Below, in pieces: positions 8,166 to 16,900 of a stretch of 50,481 nt of DNA. The first letter of the stretch is position 1; each line of letters starts with the position of its first letter. Origin of the DNA: Anaerolineales bacterium (GTDB lineage Bacteria; Chloroflexota; Anaerolineae; Anaerolineales; UBA6663). Made by a program: the position numbers and the translations under genes. The stretch covers positions 1-50,481 of the forward strand of contig JAEURK010000119.1 of the NCBI GenBank assembly GCA_016789175.1. The letters are read 5' to 3'. Under the pieces are notes generated by a model. The model was not told where the DNA came from. It saw only the letters and a program-made list of their open reading frames with translations, and did not search any database.

Positions 8166-9287
8166 TCAGTTGCGCGCCACATCGCGCAACACACCGGCTA
8201 TACGTTCGGCCGCGTCGGGCGTTGCAAGCGCCCGGGCCGCCGCGCGCATCGTCGCCAGTCGGGCCGGGTCCGCGAGTAACGCCCGCACCTCCCCGGCCAG
8301 CCGCTCGCCCAGCGCCCCATCGTCCAGCCGCACTGCCGCGCCCCGCGTCGTCAGATGATCGGCATTGACCTTCTGATACCGCCACGCATACGGATACGGC
8401 ACCAGCACCGCCGGCAAACCGAACAAGGGATACTCACCGATCGCCGAGGCCCCCGCCCGCGAGACCACCAGGTCTGCGGCGGAGAGCGCCAGCCCCATCT
8501 CGTGCAGGTACGGCTTGACGACGTACCGCGCCCGCTGCTCGGGCGCCAGGCCTTGGGCGACGCCCTCGGCCTCGGCGATATCCAGTTGTCCGGTCAGGTG
8601 TATCACCTGAAAGTCGGTCAGCCAGTCCGGCAGAGCCGCGAAGACCGCGCGGTTGATGCTGCGCGCCCCGCGACTCCCGCCCGTGACCAGCACGGTGCGT
8701 CGACCGGGATCCAGACCCAGCTGCCGGAGGCTCTCTCCTCTCTCCAGCACCTGCAACTCACGACGGGTCGGGTACCCGGTCACGACCACCCGCTCCGCCC
8801 ATTTCCGATCGACGTACGTTCGTGTCTCAACCGCTATCGCGCAGATCTTGCGCGTCAGCGGCGCGATCGTCTTCAAGGCCAGGCCCGGCTCGATGTCGGG
8901 CACGGCCATCACCACCGGCACACCTCGCAACCAGCCCGCCAGCGCGGCCGGCGCCGCCAAAAACCCGCCGGTCACCAGGATGGCGCTCGGCCGATAGTGC
9001 CCGAGCACCGCCATCGTCTGCACCAACCCTCGCGCCAGCAACACCGCGTTCAACGGCATCCGCCAGCCCACACCATGCAGCCCGGAGGCCGAGATCGCTC
9101 GAAATGGCAGGCCGGCCCGGCCGACCAGGTCGGCCTCCATGCCGCCCCGGCTTCCGAGCCAGAGGATCGAACCCGGGGCTTCACTCGTCCCCGGGTCACC
9201 CTCACGCGCGATCCACTCAGCCGCGACGGCCAGGGCGGGATACACTCCGCCCCCGGTTCCCCCAGCTGAAATCAGTAACCTTCGCAC
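8166..9287 (-). CDS. murG: lipid II synthase MurG (UDP-GlcNAc transferase)
   Basis: GT-B glycosyltransferase that adds GlcNAc to lipid I on the inner membrane face. The N-terminal glycine loop reads SAGGTGGGVYPALAVA (residues 7-22), with Gly where most MurG proteins have His (GGTGGH). The second motif VTGGFLAAPA and the third, VTGGSRGARSIN, are present. The C-terminal donor site has SRAGASAIGEYPLFGLPAVLVP and then RYQKVNAD. The start is GTG at 9287 with GGAAGG upstream, inside the end of ftsW (71-nt overlap). Length 373 is normal. The family call is secure. Confidence 0.94.
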   Translation of the reverse strand: MRRLLISAGGTGGGVYPALAVAAEWIAREGDPGTSEAPGSILWLGSRGGMEADLVGRAGLPFRAISASGLHGVGWRMPLNAVLLARGLVQTMAVLGHYRPSAILVTGGFLAAPAALAGWLRGVPVVMAVPDIEPGLALKTIAPLTRKICAIAVETRTYVDRKWAERVVVTGYPTRRELQVLERGESLRQLGLDPGRRTVLVTGGSRGARSINRAVFAALPDWLTDFQVIHLTGQLDIAEAEGVAQGLAPEQRARYVVKPYLHEMGLALSAADLVVSRAGASAIGEYPLFGLPAVLVPYPYAWRYQKVNADHLTTRGAAVRLDDGALGERLAGEVRALLADPARLATMRAAARALATPDAAERIAGVLRDVARN

Positions 9288-10464
9288 GGACCTTCCGTTG
9301 CAGCGGCTCGGCTTCAGTGCGCCGCGAGATGTTGAGAAGCACGCCGACCGCGGTCAGCGTCATCACCAGGTTTGAGCCGCCGTAGCTGATAAACGGCAGC
9401 GGGTTGCCCGCAAACGGCATCGCCCCGACCATGACCGCGACGTTGACCGATGCCTCGATCGCAATCCAGGCCGTGATACCGAAGGCCAGCAGTGAGCCCA
9501 GCGGATCGACGGCCGTGCGCGCGATCCGGAAGCCGCGCCAGATCAGCACGGCGAAGAGCGCGATCACCAATATGCAGCCCACCAGGCCCAACTCCTCGCC
9601 GATGATGGCGAAAATCGAGTCGGTGTGCGGTGTGGGCAATGGCCCGAACTTCTGATGGCTCTCGCCCAGGCCGCGGCCGAACAGCCCGCCGTTGACGAAA
9701 GCCACTGCCGCCTGCTGCATATGCCACGAAGCCTGCGTCAGGTCTTGCAAGCCGGCCATGTAATCCGCCAGGCGCTGCCGGCCGGTCGCGGCCAGGCCGA
9801 TCGGGAGCTGCAGGATCGCCCACATTGTGCCGGAGCCGAGCGCCATCACCGAGGCCAATTGGATGACATCCGCGCCCGCGATAAAGAACAGCATCAGAGC
9901 GATCAGCACCACGGTGATGGCCGCCGACAGATCCGGCTGGAGCAGGATCAACGTGGCCAGGGTCCCCACAATCACGCCGAACGGCACCAGGCCATAGGTC
10001 AGGTTGTGGATCTTGTCGCCTTTCGACGCCAGCCACACAGCCAGATAGACGATGGTCGCGAACTTGGCCAACTCGGACGGTTGCACCGAACCGCCGATGA
10101 AAGAGCGCACGGCGTTGAAACGCAGCGAACCCAGGATCAGCACCGCCAGCAGCGCCAGCGCCGTGACCGCGATGATCAGCACCGCGAACCTGCGGAAGTG
10201 GTGGTAGTTCACGCGCGACATGCCGAACATGACGGCCATGCCCAGACCGGCCCACCCGAGCTGCTTGATGAAGATCGCAGCCGGGTCTCCGAAATCCTGG
10301 TAGGACCAGTCAAAGGTCGCTGAGTACACCATCATCAGCCCGAAGATCACGAGCGCGCCCACCGCCACAACCAGCAAGACGTCGAAACCCAGTCCCGACG
10401 CGTTGCGCTTGGCCCGCGGTTGCGAGTTCTCGGCGGTCTCCAGGGTGCTGTCTGCCAAAGCCAT
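9217..10464 (-). CDS. ftsW: septal peptidoglycan glycosyltransferase FtsW
   Basis: SEDS-family polytopic membrane protein that polymerises lipid II at the septum with its partner PBP. Diagnostic stretches are GGSVQPSELAKFATIVYLA, ILLQPDLSAAITVVLIALM and, near the C-terminus, HTDSIFAIIGEELGLVG followed by NPLPFISYGGSNLVM. About ten membrane segments can be traced. ATGs lie at 10473 and 10464; AAGG is 8 nt before the second, so I prefer 10464. The hydrophilic C-terminal tail overlaps the murG start by 71 nt. Confidence 0.96.
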   Translation of the reverse strand: MALADSTLETAENSQPRAKRNASGLGFDVLLVVAVGALVIFGLMMVYSATFDWSYQDFGDPAAIFIKQLGWAGLGMAVMFGMSRVNYHHFRRFAVLIIAVTALALLAVLILGSLRFNAVRSFIGGSVQPSELAKFATIVYLAVWLASKGDKIHNLTYGLVPFGVIVGTLATLILLQPDLSAAITVVLIALMLFFIAGADVIQLASVMALGSGTMWAILQLPIGLAATGRQRLADYMAGLQDLTQASWHMQQAAVAFVNGGLFGRGLGESHQKFGPLPTPHTDSIFAIIGEELGLVGCILVIALFAVLIWRGFRIARTAVDPLGSLLAFGITAWIAIEASVNVAVMVGAMPFAGNPLPFISYGGSNLVMTLTAVGVLLNISRRTEAEPLQRKVRAKVTDFSWGNRGRSVSRPGRRG

Positions 10465-10513
10465 TGTCTGCATCCTTGTTCCGGCCCGCCCACTTGCGCC
10501 GGCCGGCCATCGA

Positions 10514-11875
10514 TCAGGGTATTTCCGCTACCCAGCGTGCAAATTCCACGCCACGCTCTTCAAAATCCCGAAACTCATCAAATCCGGTGCCGCCCGGCGA
10601 GAGCAACACCACCTCGCCTGTCTGCGCGAGCCCGGCTGCGCAGGCCACCGCTGCCTGCAGCCCGCCGACCTGAGTGAAACGCTCGGACGACACACCGGCC
10701 GCCCGCAGTGCCTCGGCGATCAGGCCTCCGGCCTCACCAAAGACCACTACGTGTTTCACACGCTCATGCACCAGCGCCGCCCAACGCTCCCAGGGCAGCT
10801 TCTTGTCGCGCCCGCCCGCCAGCAGGATGACGGGCTCATCAAAGGCCCGGATCCCGGCCATGGCACGCTCGGGCGCCGTCGCAATCGAGTCGTTGACCCA
10901 CCGCACACCTCGGTGCTCGCGCACCAACTGCAACCGATGGGCGACGCCCGCAAAGGTGGTCGCGATCGCGCGCATCGCCGGGGGTTCGGCCCCGGCCGCG
11001 CCGCTGATCGTCATCGCGGCCAACACGTTGAGCACATTGTGAACGCCGCGCAGCTTCAACTCGCCTGTCCGCGCAACCGTGTGCCCTTGCCAGACCAGCG
11101 CATCGCCCCGCAGGGACGCGCCCTGCTCCACCTCAACCTCGCCGCTGAACCAGGCGATCCTGCCCCGCGCCGCCTCGGCGAAGGCCCGGCTGCCCGGGTC
11201 GTCGTGCCCAAGGACCGCCAGCGCCTCGGCGCCGCGCTGGTTCTCGAGCAATCGCCGCTTCGCTGCCGCGTACGCCTCGAGCGTGCCGTGCCGATCCAGA
11301 TGGTTCGGCGTGACGTTGAGCACAGCCGCGATGGCGGTGCCGGCCGTCATCACCTCGAGCTGGAAGCTCGAGAGCTCCAACACCACCCGATCGTCCGGTC
11401 GGATCCGCTCGAGCTCGCCGATCAGCGGGTTGCCGATGTTGCCACCCACCCAGACCGCGCCCTCGCCGAACTGGGCCCGCAACATCGCGCCGACCAGCGT
11501 CGTCGTCGTGGTCTTTCCCGCGCTGCCCGTGATCCCGATCGTGTGCGACGATGGACAGCGCGCCAGGAAGATCTCGGCGTCATTGCTGAGCGCGATCCCG
11601 CGTCGGCGCGCTTCGGCCGGCAACGGCGCATTCACGTCCACCCCACCCGACAGGCACAGCAGATCGCAACCGTCGAGCAGCGTGTTCGGATGCTCACCCA
11701 AGACATATTCGATTGTTAATCCGGCCAGAGCGCTCAGCGGCTCCTGCAGCGCCGCGCGCGGTCGCAGGTCGCTGACCGTCACCCGCGCGCCCTGCCCGAC
11801 CAAATACCGCGCCAGCGCCGTCCCCTGACGCGCCAGACCCAGAACCACAACCCGCTTGTTCAACCAGTCAGTCAT
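10514..11875 (-). CDS. murD: UDP-N-acetylmuramoyl-L-alanine--D-glutamate ligase MurD
   Basis: Mur ligase adding D-Glu to UDP-MurNAc-L-Ala. The N-terminal Rossmann-like motif is VVVLGLARQGTALARYL. The ATP loop GITGSAGKTTTTT is at residues 114-126, and LNVTPNHLDRHGTLEAYAAAK and VNDSIATAPERAMAGI are typical MurD stretches. 453 residues is normal. No strong Shine-Dalgarno precedes the ATG. It lies between mraY and ftsW, separated from mraY by a 75-nt repeat-filled gap. Confidence 0.96.
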   Translation of the reverse strand: MTDWLNKRVVVLGLARQGTALARYLVGQGARVTVSDLRPRAALQEPLSALAGLTIEYVLGEHPNTLLDGCDLLCLSGGVDVNAPLPAEARRRGIALSNDAEIFLARCPSSHTIGITGSAGKTTTTTLVGAMLRAQFGEGAVWVGGNIGNPLIGELERIRPDDRVVLELSSFQLEVMTAGTAIAAVLNVTPNHLDRHGTLEAYAAAKRRLLENQRGAEALAVLGHDDPGSRAFAEAARGRIAWFSGEVEVEQGASLRGDALVWQGHTVARTGELKLRGVHNVLNVLAAMTISGAAGAEPPAMRAIATTFAGVAHRLQLVREHRGVRWVNDSIATAPERAMAGIRAFDEPVILLAGGRDKKLPWERWAALVHERVKHVVVFGEAGGLIAEALRAAGVSSERFTQVGGLQAAVACAAGLAQTGEVVLLSPGGTGFDEFRDFEERGVEFARWVAEIP

Positions 11876-11950
11876 ACGTGATGACCATTGCTGACTGATG
11901 ATTGCGGATTTCCGATCGCCGATCAGAAATCAACAATCATCAATCGGCAA
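11876..11950. repeat. degenerate GATTGC/GCAATC dyad repeat between mraY and murD
   Basis: The gap consists of words such as CTGATGATTGC, GATCGCCGATCAG, AATCAACAATCATCAATC and GGCAATCA. The two halves are roughly complementary. It is the same kind of element as at 4971-5037. Confidence 0.55.
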
Positions 11951-12964
11951 TCACAGCAGCGCCAACGCGATCCCGACCATGGCCAGCAGCAGGGCCACGA
12001 GCCAGAACCGCTGAACGACCTGGGTCTCGCTCCAACCCGCGAGCTCGAAGTGATGATGGAGCGGCGCCATGCGGAAGAGCCGCTTGCCCTCGCCGCTCAG
12101 CCGCCGCGTCAGCTTGAAATAGCCGACCTGCAGCACCACGCTCGCCGCCACACTGACCGGGATGACAGCGATCAAGGGCAGCAGCAGCCACTGCCCGGTC
12201 ATCAGCGCCACCACGCCCAGCGTCGCGCCCAGCGAATACGACGCCGACCCACCCATGAACAGCTCGGCCGGGTGGGCGTTGTACCAGAGGAAGGCGAACA
12301 GCGCGCCCACCAGGGTGAAGCAAAACCGCACCACGAACACCTGGCCCTGCAGATAAGCGATCACGCCGTAGGCCGCAAAAGCCGTGGCCGCGATCAGGCC
12401 CGCCAGTCCGTCGAGCCCGTCGGTCAGGTTGACCGCGTTCGACATCGCCACGATCGCGAAGACCGCGATCGGGATGTAGATCCAGTCGGGCAGCTCGATC
12501 GCCGGCAGGGTCGGGATCATCACGTACCGGATCCCGAGCACATACACCAGACCCAGCGCCGCGCCCAGGGCCAGCACGTTCTGGATCAGGAACAACCAGC
12601 GCCCGCGCATCCCTTCGCCGCGCCGTGTGCCCTGTAGCCCCAGCCAGTCGTCCCAGGCGCCCAGCAGCGTGAACGCCACCAGCACCGTCAGCGGCAGCAG
12701 CACCGACCGCCCGGCCTCGACCCCGTTGAGCAGCGTCACCGCGTTCAACGTCGCCGTGATGCCGAGCACCGGGATCACGATCATCAATCCGCCCATGGTC
12801 GGCGTGCCCATCTTCTGGATGTGCCCTTGCGGGCCGTCCACGCGGATGAGCTTGCCGATCTTGAAGCGCTTCAGCAACGTGATCAGGGGCGCGCCCCAGA
12901 TCACGGTCATCAGAAACGTCAGCCCGCCCACGGCGAGCGCAAACGACACATCGCTGGTCAACAT
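11951..12964 (-). CDS. mraY: phospho-MurNAc-pentapeptide transferase MraY (divergent)
   Basis: Polytopic enzyme transferring phospho-MurNAc-pentapeptide to undecaprenyl phosphate to give lipid I. The family is clear from GTPTMGGLMI (53-62), the aspartate pair GAWDD (102-106), NLTDGLDGLAGL (179-190) and PLHHHFELAGW (301-311). Two normally conserved sites differ. The loop usually reading MGDxGS is FMGGSAS (236-242), so the third catalytic-site Asp is Gly239. The Lys of the DDxxK motif is Gly109. The 337-residue length and the position between murF and murD are normal. Its start overlaps the murF stop by 7 nt. Confidence 0.92.
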   Translation of the reverse strand: MLTSDVSFALAVGGLTFLMTVIWGAPLITLLKRFKIGKLIRVDGPQGHIQKMGTPTMGGLMIVIPVLGITATLNAVTLLNGVEAGRSVLLPLTVLVAFTLLGAWDDWLGLQGTRRGEGMRGRWLFLIQNVLALGAALGLVYVLGIRYVMIPTLPAIELPDWIYIPIAVFAIVAMSNAVNLTDGLDGLAGLIAATAFAAYGVIAYLQGQVFVVRFCFTLVGALFAFLWYNAHPAELFMGGSASYSLGATLGVVALMTGQWLLLPLIAVIPVSVAASVVLQVGYFKLTRRLSGEGKRLFRMAPLHHHFELAGWSETQVVQRFWLVALLLAMVGIALALL

Positions 12965-14394
12965 GCGTCGACGGCCTCCGTCAGCGACTTCACCAGCCCC
13001 GCGAACGCCATCCCGAGCGAGGCCTTGAGCAGCACGGTATCGCCGGGTTGGAGCAACTCCGGCACGACCGTCTTGGCTGTCTCAAGATCGTCGAGCGCGA
13101 TCACGTCGGCCAGCCCGTGAGCCCGGGCGGCCTCGGCCAGCCAGCGCGCGCGCCGTCCGACCGTCACCAGCACCGCTGCCACCTCGGCCGCGCGCGCGCC
13201 GACCCGCTCGTGCGCGGCCTGCTCGCCGGCGCCCAGTTCGAGCATGTCGCCGATCACGGCCACCTTGCGTCCCGCGGCCTCCGCCAGCACGTTCAGGGCC
13301 GCCACTGTCGACTCGGGCGAGGCATTGTAAGCGTCATCGATCAGCGTGCTGCCGCGCGGTCCCCGGCGCAACTTCAGCCGGATCCGCGCACCCTCGCCGG
13401 GCTTGCGCAGCCCTGTCAGGATCTCGTCCCAGGTCAACTCGCAGGCCAGGCCGACCGCCGCCGCACGCAACGCCGTCAGCGCCGAGTGCGCGCCGAGCAA
13501 CGGCGTCGCGACCGAATAGGTCCGCCCCGCATGCCGGACCGAAAAACGGATCCCGTCGAAACCCAGCGTCTCGACCTCCAGCGCCTGCAGGTCCGCCCCG
13601 GCGCTCAAGCCGTAGGTCAACACACGCGCCCGGCTGTGAGCGCGCATCCCGAGTACCAGCGGCTCGTCGGCATTCAGGATCGCCACGCCGTCGCCGGGCA
13701 GCGCCTCGACCAGCTCGCGCTTGCCGCGCATGATCGCATCCAGCGAACCCGCCCGTTCCAGGTGCACGGCGTAGACGTTGTTGACCACGCCGATCGCGGG
13801 CCGAGCCCAACCGCACAATTGCGCGATCTCGCCCGGCACGTAGAAGCCCATCTCGAAGACGGCGACCTCATGCTCCGGGCGCAACCGCAGCAGCGAGAGC
13901 GGGAGCCCGATCTCGTTGTTCAGATTGCCTTCACTTTTTAAGGTGCGATAGCGTACCGCCAGCACGCTGGCGATGAGCTCTTTGGATGTCGTCTTGCCGA
14001 TACTGCCGGTCACACCGATCACACGCGGGCTAAACCGCGCCCGCCAGGCCGCCGACAGGTTTTGCAGGGCCGCTAGCGGATCGGGCACCTGCAGGCAAAC
14101 CGGCGTCGCCAGATCAGTCGTCACGGCCTCAGCCGCCGCGACCGTCCGCAGCCCCGCCCCCGGCGCCCGGGCCACCAGGGCTGCCCGCGCGCCGCGCTCA
14201 AAAGCCTGGGCCACGAAGTCATGGCCATCCACGCGCTCCCCCGGCAGCGCCACGAAGAGCGTTCCGGGCCCGGCCGCGCGCGAATCGATCTGGACCTCGT
14301 CGATCGCGATCGATGGGATGGGCAAGGCGGGGGTTGGGCCCGTGTAGGCCGCCCCCGCGATTTGCTCCACTACCCAGTTGAGCGTCAGCATCAT
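12958..14394 (-). CDS. murF: UDP-MurNAc-tripeptide--D-Ala-D-Ala ligase MurF
   Basis: Mur ligase that attaches D-Ala-D-Ala to the stem tripeptide. The N-terminal IDSRAAGPGTLFVALPGE is the MurE/MurF-type substrate domain. The ATP loop GVTGSIGKTTSKE lies at 127-139, with NLNNEIGLPLSLLRL and VFEMGFYVPGEIAQL typical of MurF rather than MurE. DDAYNASPESTVAAL follows. 478 residues. Two adjacent ATGs start the gene (14394, 14391). It directly follows ftsI; murE, which usually lies between them, is absent. Confidence 0.95.
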   Translation of the reverse strand: MMLTLNWVVEQIAGAAYTGPTPALPIPSIAIDEVQIDSRAAGPGTLFVALPGERVDGHDFVAQAFERGARAALVARAPGAGLRTVAAAEAVTTDLATPVCLQVPDPLAALQNLSAAWRARFSPRVIGVTGSIGKTTSKELIASVLAVRYRTLKSEGNLNNEIGLPLSLLRLRPEHEVAVFEMGFYVPGEIAQLCGWARPAIGVVNNVYAVHLERAGSLDAIMRGKRELVEALPGDGVAILNADEPLVLGMRAHSRARVLTYGLSAGADLQALEVETLGFDGIRFSVRHAGRTYSVATPLLGAHSALTALRAAAVGLACELTWDEILTGLRKPGEGARIRLKLRRGPRGSTLIDDAYNASPESTVAALNVLAEAAGRKVAVIGDMLELGAGEQAAHERVGARAAEVAAVLVTVGRRARWLAEAARAHGLADVIALDDLETAKTVVPELLQPGDTVLLKASLGMAFAGLVKSLTEAVDAC

Positions 14395-14433
14395 CAGCGC
14401 GTTATGCGCCGTCCCTTTCGAGCGCGCAGGCGC

Positions 14434-16167
14434 TCACGGTTGGGCCGCCGCCATCTGCACCCGCACATCGTCCGGCGGGATCTGCATCAGCACCACCAGC
14501 CGCCGGGCCAGCACGCCGAAGGTCGGCGCCGCCGTCTCCGAGCCCCAGATGCTGGCCGACGGGCGATCGAGCCGGACGAGGACCAGGAACTTCGGATCGT
14601 CGATCGGCCCCCACCCCACGAACGACGCGATCGTCTGCGTCTCGTCGTAGCCGCCGGGCACCGGGATCGAGGCCGTGCCGGTCTTGCCCGCGATGCGGTA
14701 ACCGGGCACGAGCGCGTCCTGGGCCTCACCGGTCTCGAGCGAGGTGGCGAGCATGGCGCTCAATGTGCGGGCGGTGTCAGCCGTGATCGGTTGGCCGAGC
14801 GGCTGGATGCTGGTCGTGTGACTGGCGTCGCCGTTGCGCACTTCCTTGAGGATGTGCGGCTGCATCATCACGCCGTCGTTAGCCACCGCGCCGATGGCGG
14901 TGAGCAGTTGCAGCGGGGTGACGGCCACGCCCTGGCCGAACGCGTTGGTGCCCAGATCCGAGTCGAACCAATCGGGATCGCCCGGGACCTTGAGATGGCC
15001 GGGGCTCTCGGCCGACAGGTCGACGTTGGTCTTGCTGCCGATGCCGAAGGAGCGCATGTAGTCGTAGAACGTGTTGGCGCCCATCGAAGTCGAGAGGTAA
15101 GCCATGCACACGTTGAGCGAGTGTCGCATGCAGCCGGTCATGTCCACGGCGCCCCAGGCACCGCCGTCCCAGTTGCGGATCTGCGCACCGCCGACCTCGA
15201 TCACGCCCGAGTCGTTGAAGGGTGAATTCGGGTTGACCAGGCCGCTATCGAGCGCGGCCGCCATGGTGAGCACCTTGAAGGTCGAGCCGGGCTCGTACTG
15301 GCCGGTAACGCCGGAGTTGAGCGGCTCGGGCAGCGGGCTGACGCCGTAGTTGTTCGGGTCGAACGACGGGTTCGACGCCATCGCCAGGATCTCACCGGTC
15401 TTCGGATCCATGACCACGATCGTGCCGCTCTGCGCGCCGTACCGGGTGACGGCATCCTTGAGGATGCCCTCGACCAGGAACTGGATGTCGCGGTCGATGG
15501 TCAGCACCAGGTCGGCGCCCTGGGCCGGCACCGGGTTGGGCTGGGTGTCGAACGGCACGAGCTGCTCGATGCCCTGCACCGACTTGCCCGAGAGCAGGTC
15601 GTTGTAAAAGCCCTCGACGCCGTAGTACCCGACCTGGTTGTTGAGCTGGTTGTAGCCGACGAAGCCGAGCGTGCCGGCGCCGAGCACCCCGCCCGGGTAG
15701 GCGCGATGCGCGATCGGCGTCAGGCTCACGCCGTTCAGGTTGATCCCGTCCGTGGCGCTCGCCCGCTTGATGTACTCGCCCACCTCGGCCGTGACCGGCC
15801 GGGCGACGAGCACATAGCGATCGTTGCTGGCGACGGCCGCCTCGATCTCGCTCTCGGGCTTGCCGAGCGCTTCAGCGAGCACGCGGGTCACCTGTTCGGG
15901 CGCGATCACGAAATTGGGGTTGATGCCGACTTCGTACTGCACGTCGTTGGTGGCCAGGAGTTCGTCGTCGCGGTCGAAGATGCGACCGCGGGCCGGCGCG
16001 AACTCGCGCGGCTGCTGGCTGACTTCGGCGCCCAGGTCGCGGAAGTAACCGGTGTCGGATCCGAACTGGATGCGGACGAGCTGAAAGACGACCAGGGCTG
16101 CGACCAGGGCCAGCCCCACCGTCACCCAACGCATCCGGGAGAAGATCGCTTCCTGCATGTCACTCAC
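14434..16167 (-). CDS. ftsI: septal penicillin-binding protein (FtsI/PBP2-type transpeptidase)
   Basis: Monofunctional class B PBP crosslinking septal peptidoglycan with FtsW. A short cytoplasmic tail and one membrane anchor (about 13-33) precede the pedestal with PARGRIFDRDDELLATN. The transpeptidase domain carries all three active-site motifs: STFK (Ser295), SLN (350-352) and KTG (485-487, AGKTGTAS). 577 residues. It overlaps the upstream FtsL-like gene by 8 nt and is followed 39 nt later by murF. Assignment to septal rather than elongation PBP rests on genomic position. Confidence 0.94.
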   Translation of the reverse strand: MSDMQEAIFSRMRWVTVGLALVAALVVFQLVRIQFGSDTGYFRDLGAEVSQQPREFAPARGRIFDRDDELLATNDVQYEVGINPNFVIAPEQVTRVLAEALGKPESEIEAAVASNDRYVLVARPVTAEVGEYIKRASATDGINLNGVSLTPIAHRAYPGGVLGAGTLGFVGYNQLNNQVGYYGVEGFYNDLLSGKSVQGIEQLVPFDTQPNPVPAQGADLVLTIDRDIQFLVEGILKDAVTRYGAQSGTIVVMDPKTGEILAMASNPSFDPNNYGVSPLPEPLNSGVTGQYEPGSTFKVLTMAAALDSGLVNPNSPFNDSGVIEVGGAQIRNWDGGAWGAVDMTGCMRHSLNVCMAYLSTSMGANTFYDYMRSFGIGSKTNVDLSAESPGHLKVPGDPDWFDSDLGTNAFGQGVAVTPLQLLTAIGAVANDGVMMQPHILKEVRNGDASHTTSIQPLGQPITADTARTLSAMLATSLETGEAQDALVPGYRIAGKTGTASIPVPGGYDETQTIASFVGWGPIDDPKFLVLVRLDRPSASIWGSETAAPTFGVLARRLVVLMQIPPDDVRVQMAAAQP

Positions 16168-16762
16168 CCTTGCCCGCGCCGAAGACGGTCTCGTACAGGC
16201 CGGTCAGGCTTTGGGTCAGCCAGCCCTGGTCGGCCCGGGCCGACATCGCCGCCGCGGCGGCCTCATCAGCGGTCTCGGGAACCGGGACACTTACGGTCAC
16301 CGGCAGCGGCTCGGGGCCGGGCTCCTGCGGGTAGTTCGCGACTTCGATGTAATGCACCTGCTCGGGCGTGGCCGGGACGAAACCCATCCCCAGCGCGCGC
16401 GCCGCCATGCGATCCATATTGCGCAGGTCGGCCAGTTGGGCCCGCAGCCGGTCGTTCTCGCGCACCAACTCGGTCTTGGCCGTCTCGTAGGCTTGCAGGT
16501 CGCGGCCGGCATTGCCGGCGCGCGATGCAACGGCCAGATACAGCCCACCGACGACCAGCGTGCCCAGGATCAAGATCGAGAGCCAGGCCAGTGTCTGGGT
16601 CTGGATGCGCCAGGGCGCCTGCCGGAAGGCTCGCAACACCTGGTTGGATTGAAGGATGTCCATCTGCATGGTATCGATCTCGTCTTTCAACCCTTCGACC
16701 AGGCCCGAAACATGTTCGCGGACCTGACCGAGCATCGACTTGCGTCTTAGGATTTGCTGCAT
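16160..16762 (-). CDS. FtsL/DivIC-like bitopic division protein
   Basis: 200 residues: a hydrophilic N-terminal region of about 57 residues, one membrane segment (about 58-78, LSILILGTLVVGGLYLAVA), then a heptad-like stretch (about 85-118, TAKTELVRENDRLRAQLADL) and an Ala/Pro-rich tail. This is the topology of FtsL/DivIC septum-formation proteins, and the position between rsmH and ftsI is where ftsL normally sits. Primary sequence is poorly conserved in this family. The open frame extends to 16867, but the ATG at 16762 has GGAGG at 5-nt spacing and is chosen. The 138-nt gap to rsmH is uncharacterised. Confidence 0.72.
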   Translation of the reverse strand: MQQILRRKSMLGQVREHVSGLVEGLKDEIDTMQMDILQSNQVLRAFRQAPWRIQTQTLAWLSILILGTLVVGGLYLAVASRAGNAGRDLQAYETAKTELVRENDRLRAQLADLRNMDRMAARALGMGFVPATPEQVHYIEVANYPQEPGPEPLPVTVSVPVPETADEAAAAAMSARADQGWLTQSLTGLYETVFGAGKGE

Positions 16763-16900
16763 CCTTGCCTCCAGAAACGGGCGACCTTGGGGCCGCCTCT
16801 TGAAGGCAAGTTTTGCAACTCTTATGCCGACGGCTGTCGGGCCAAACCCGCACAGCCCCTCTTTCACGCCGTTTTTCGAGCGCGTCGCCCGCGCCGGGAG

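Noticed and set aside
9625..10323. Plus-strand frame opposite ftsW
   Set aside because: Gln/His/Arg-rich shadow translation without ribosome site or homology signal.
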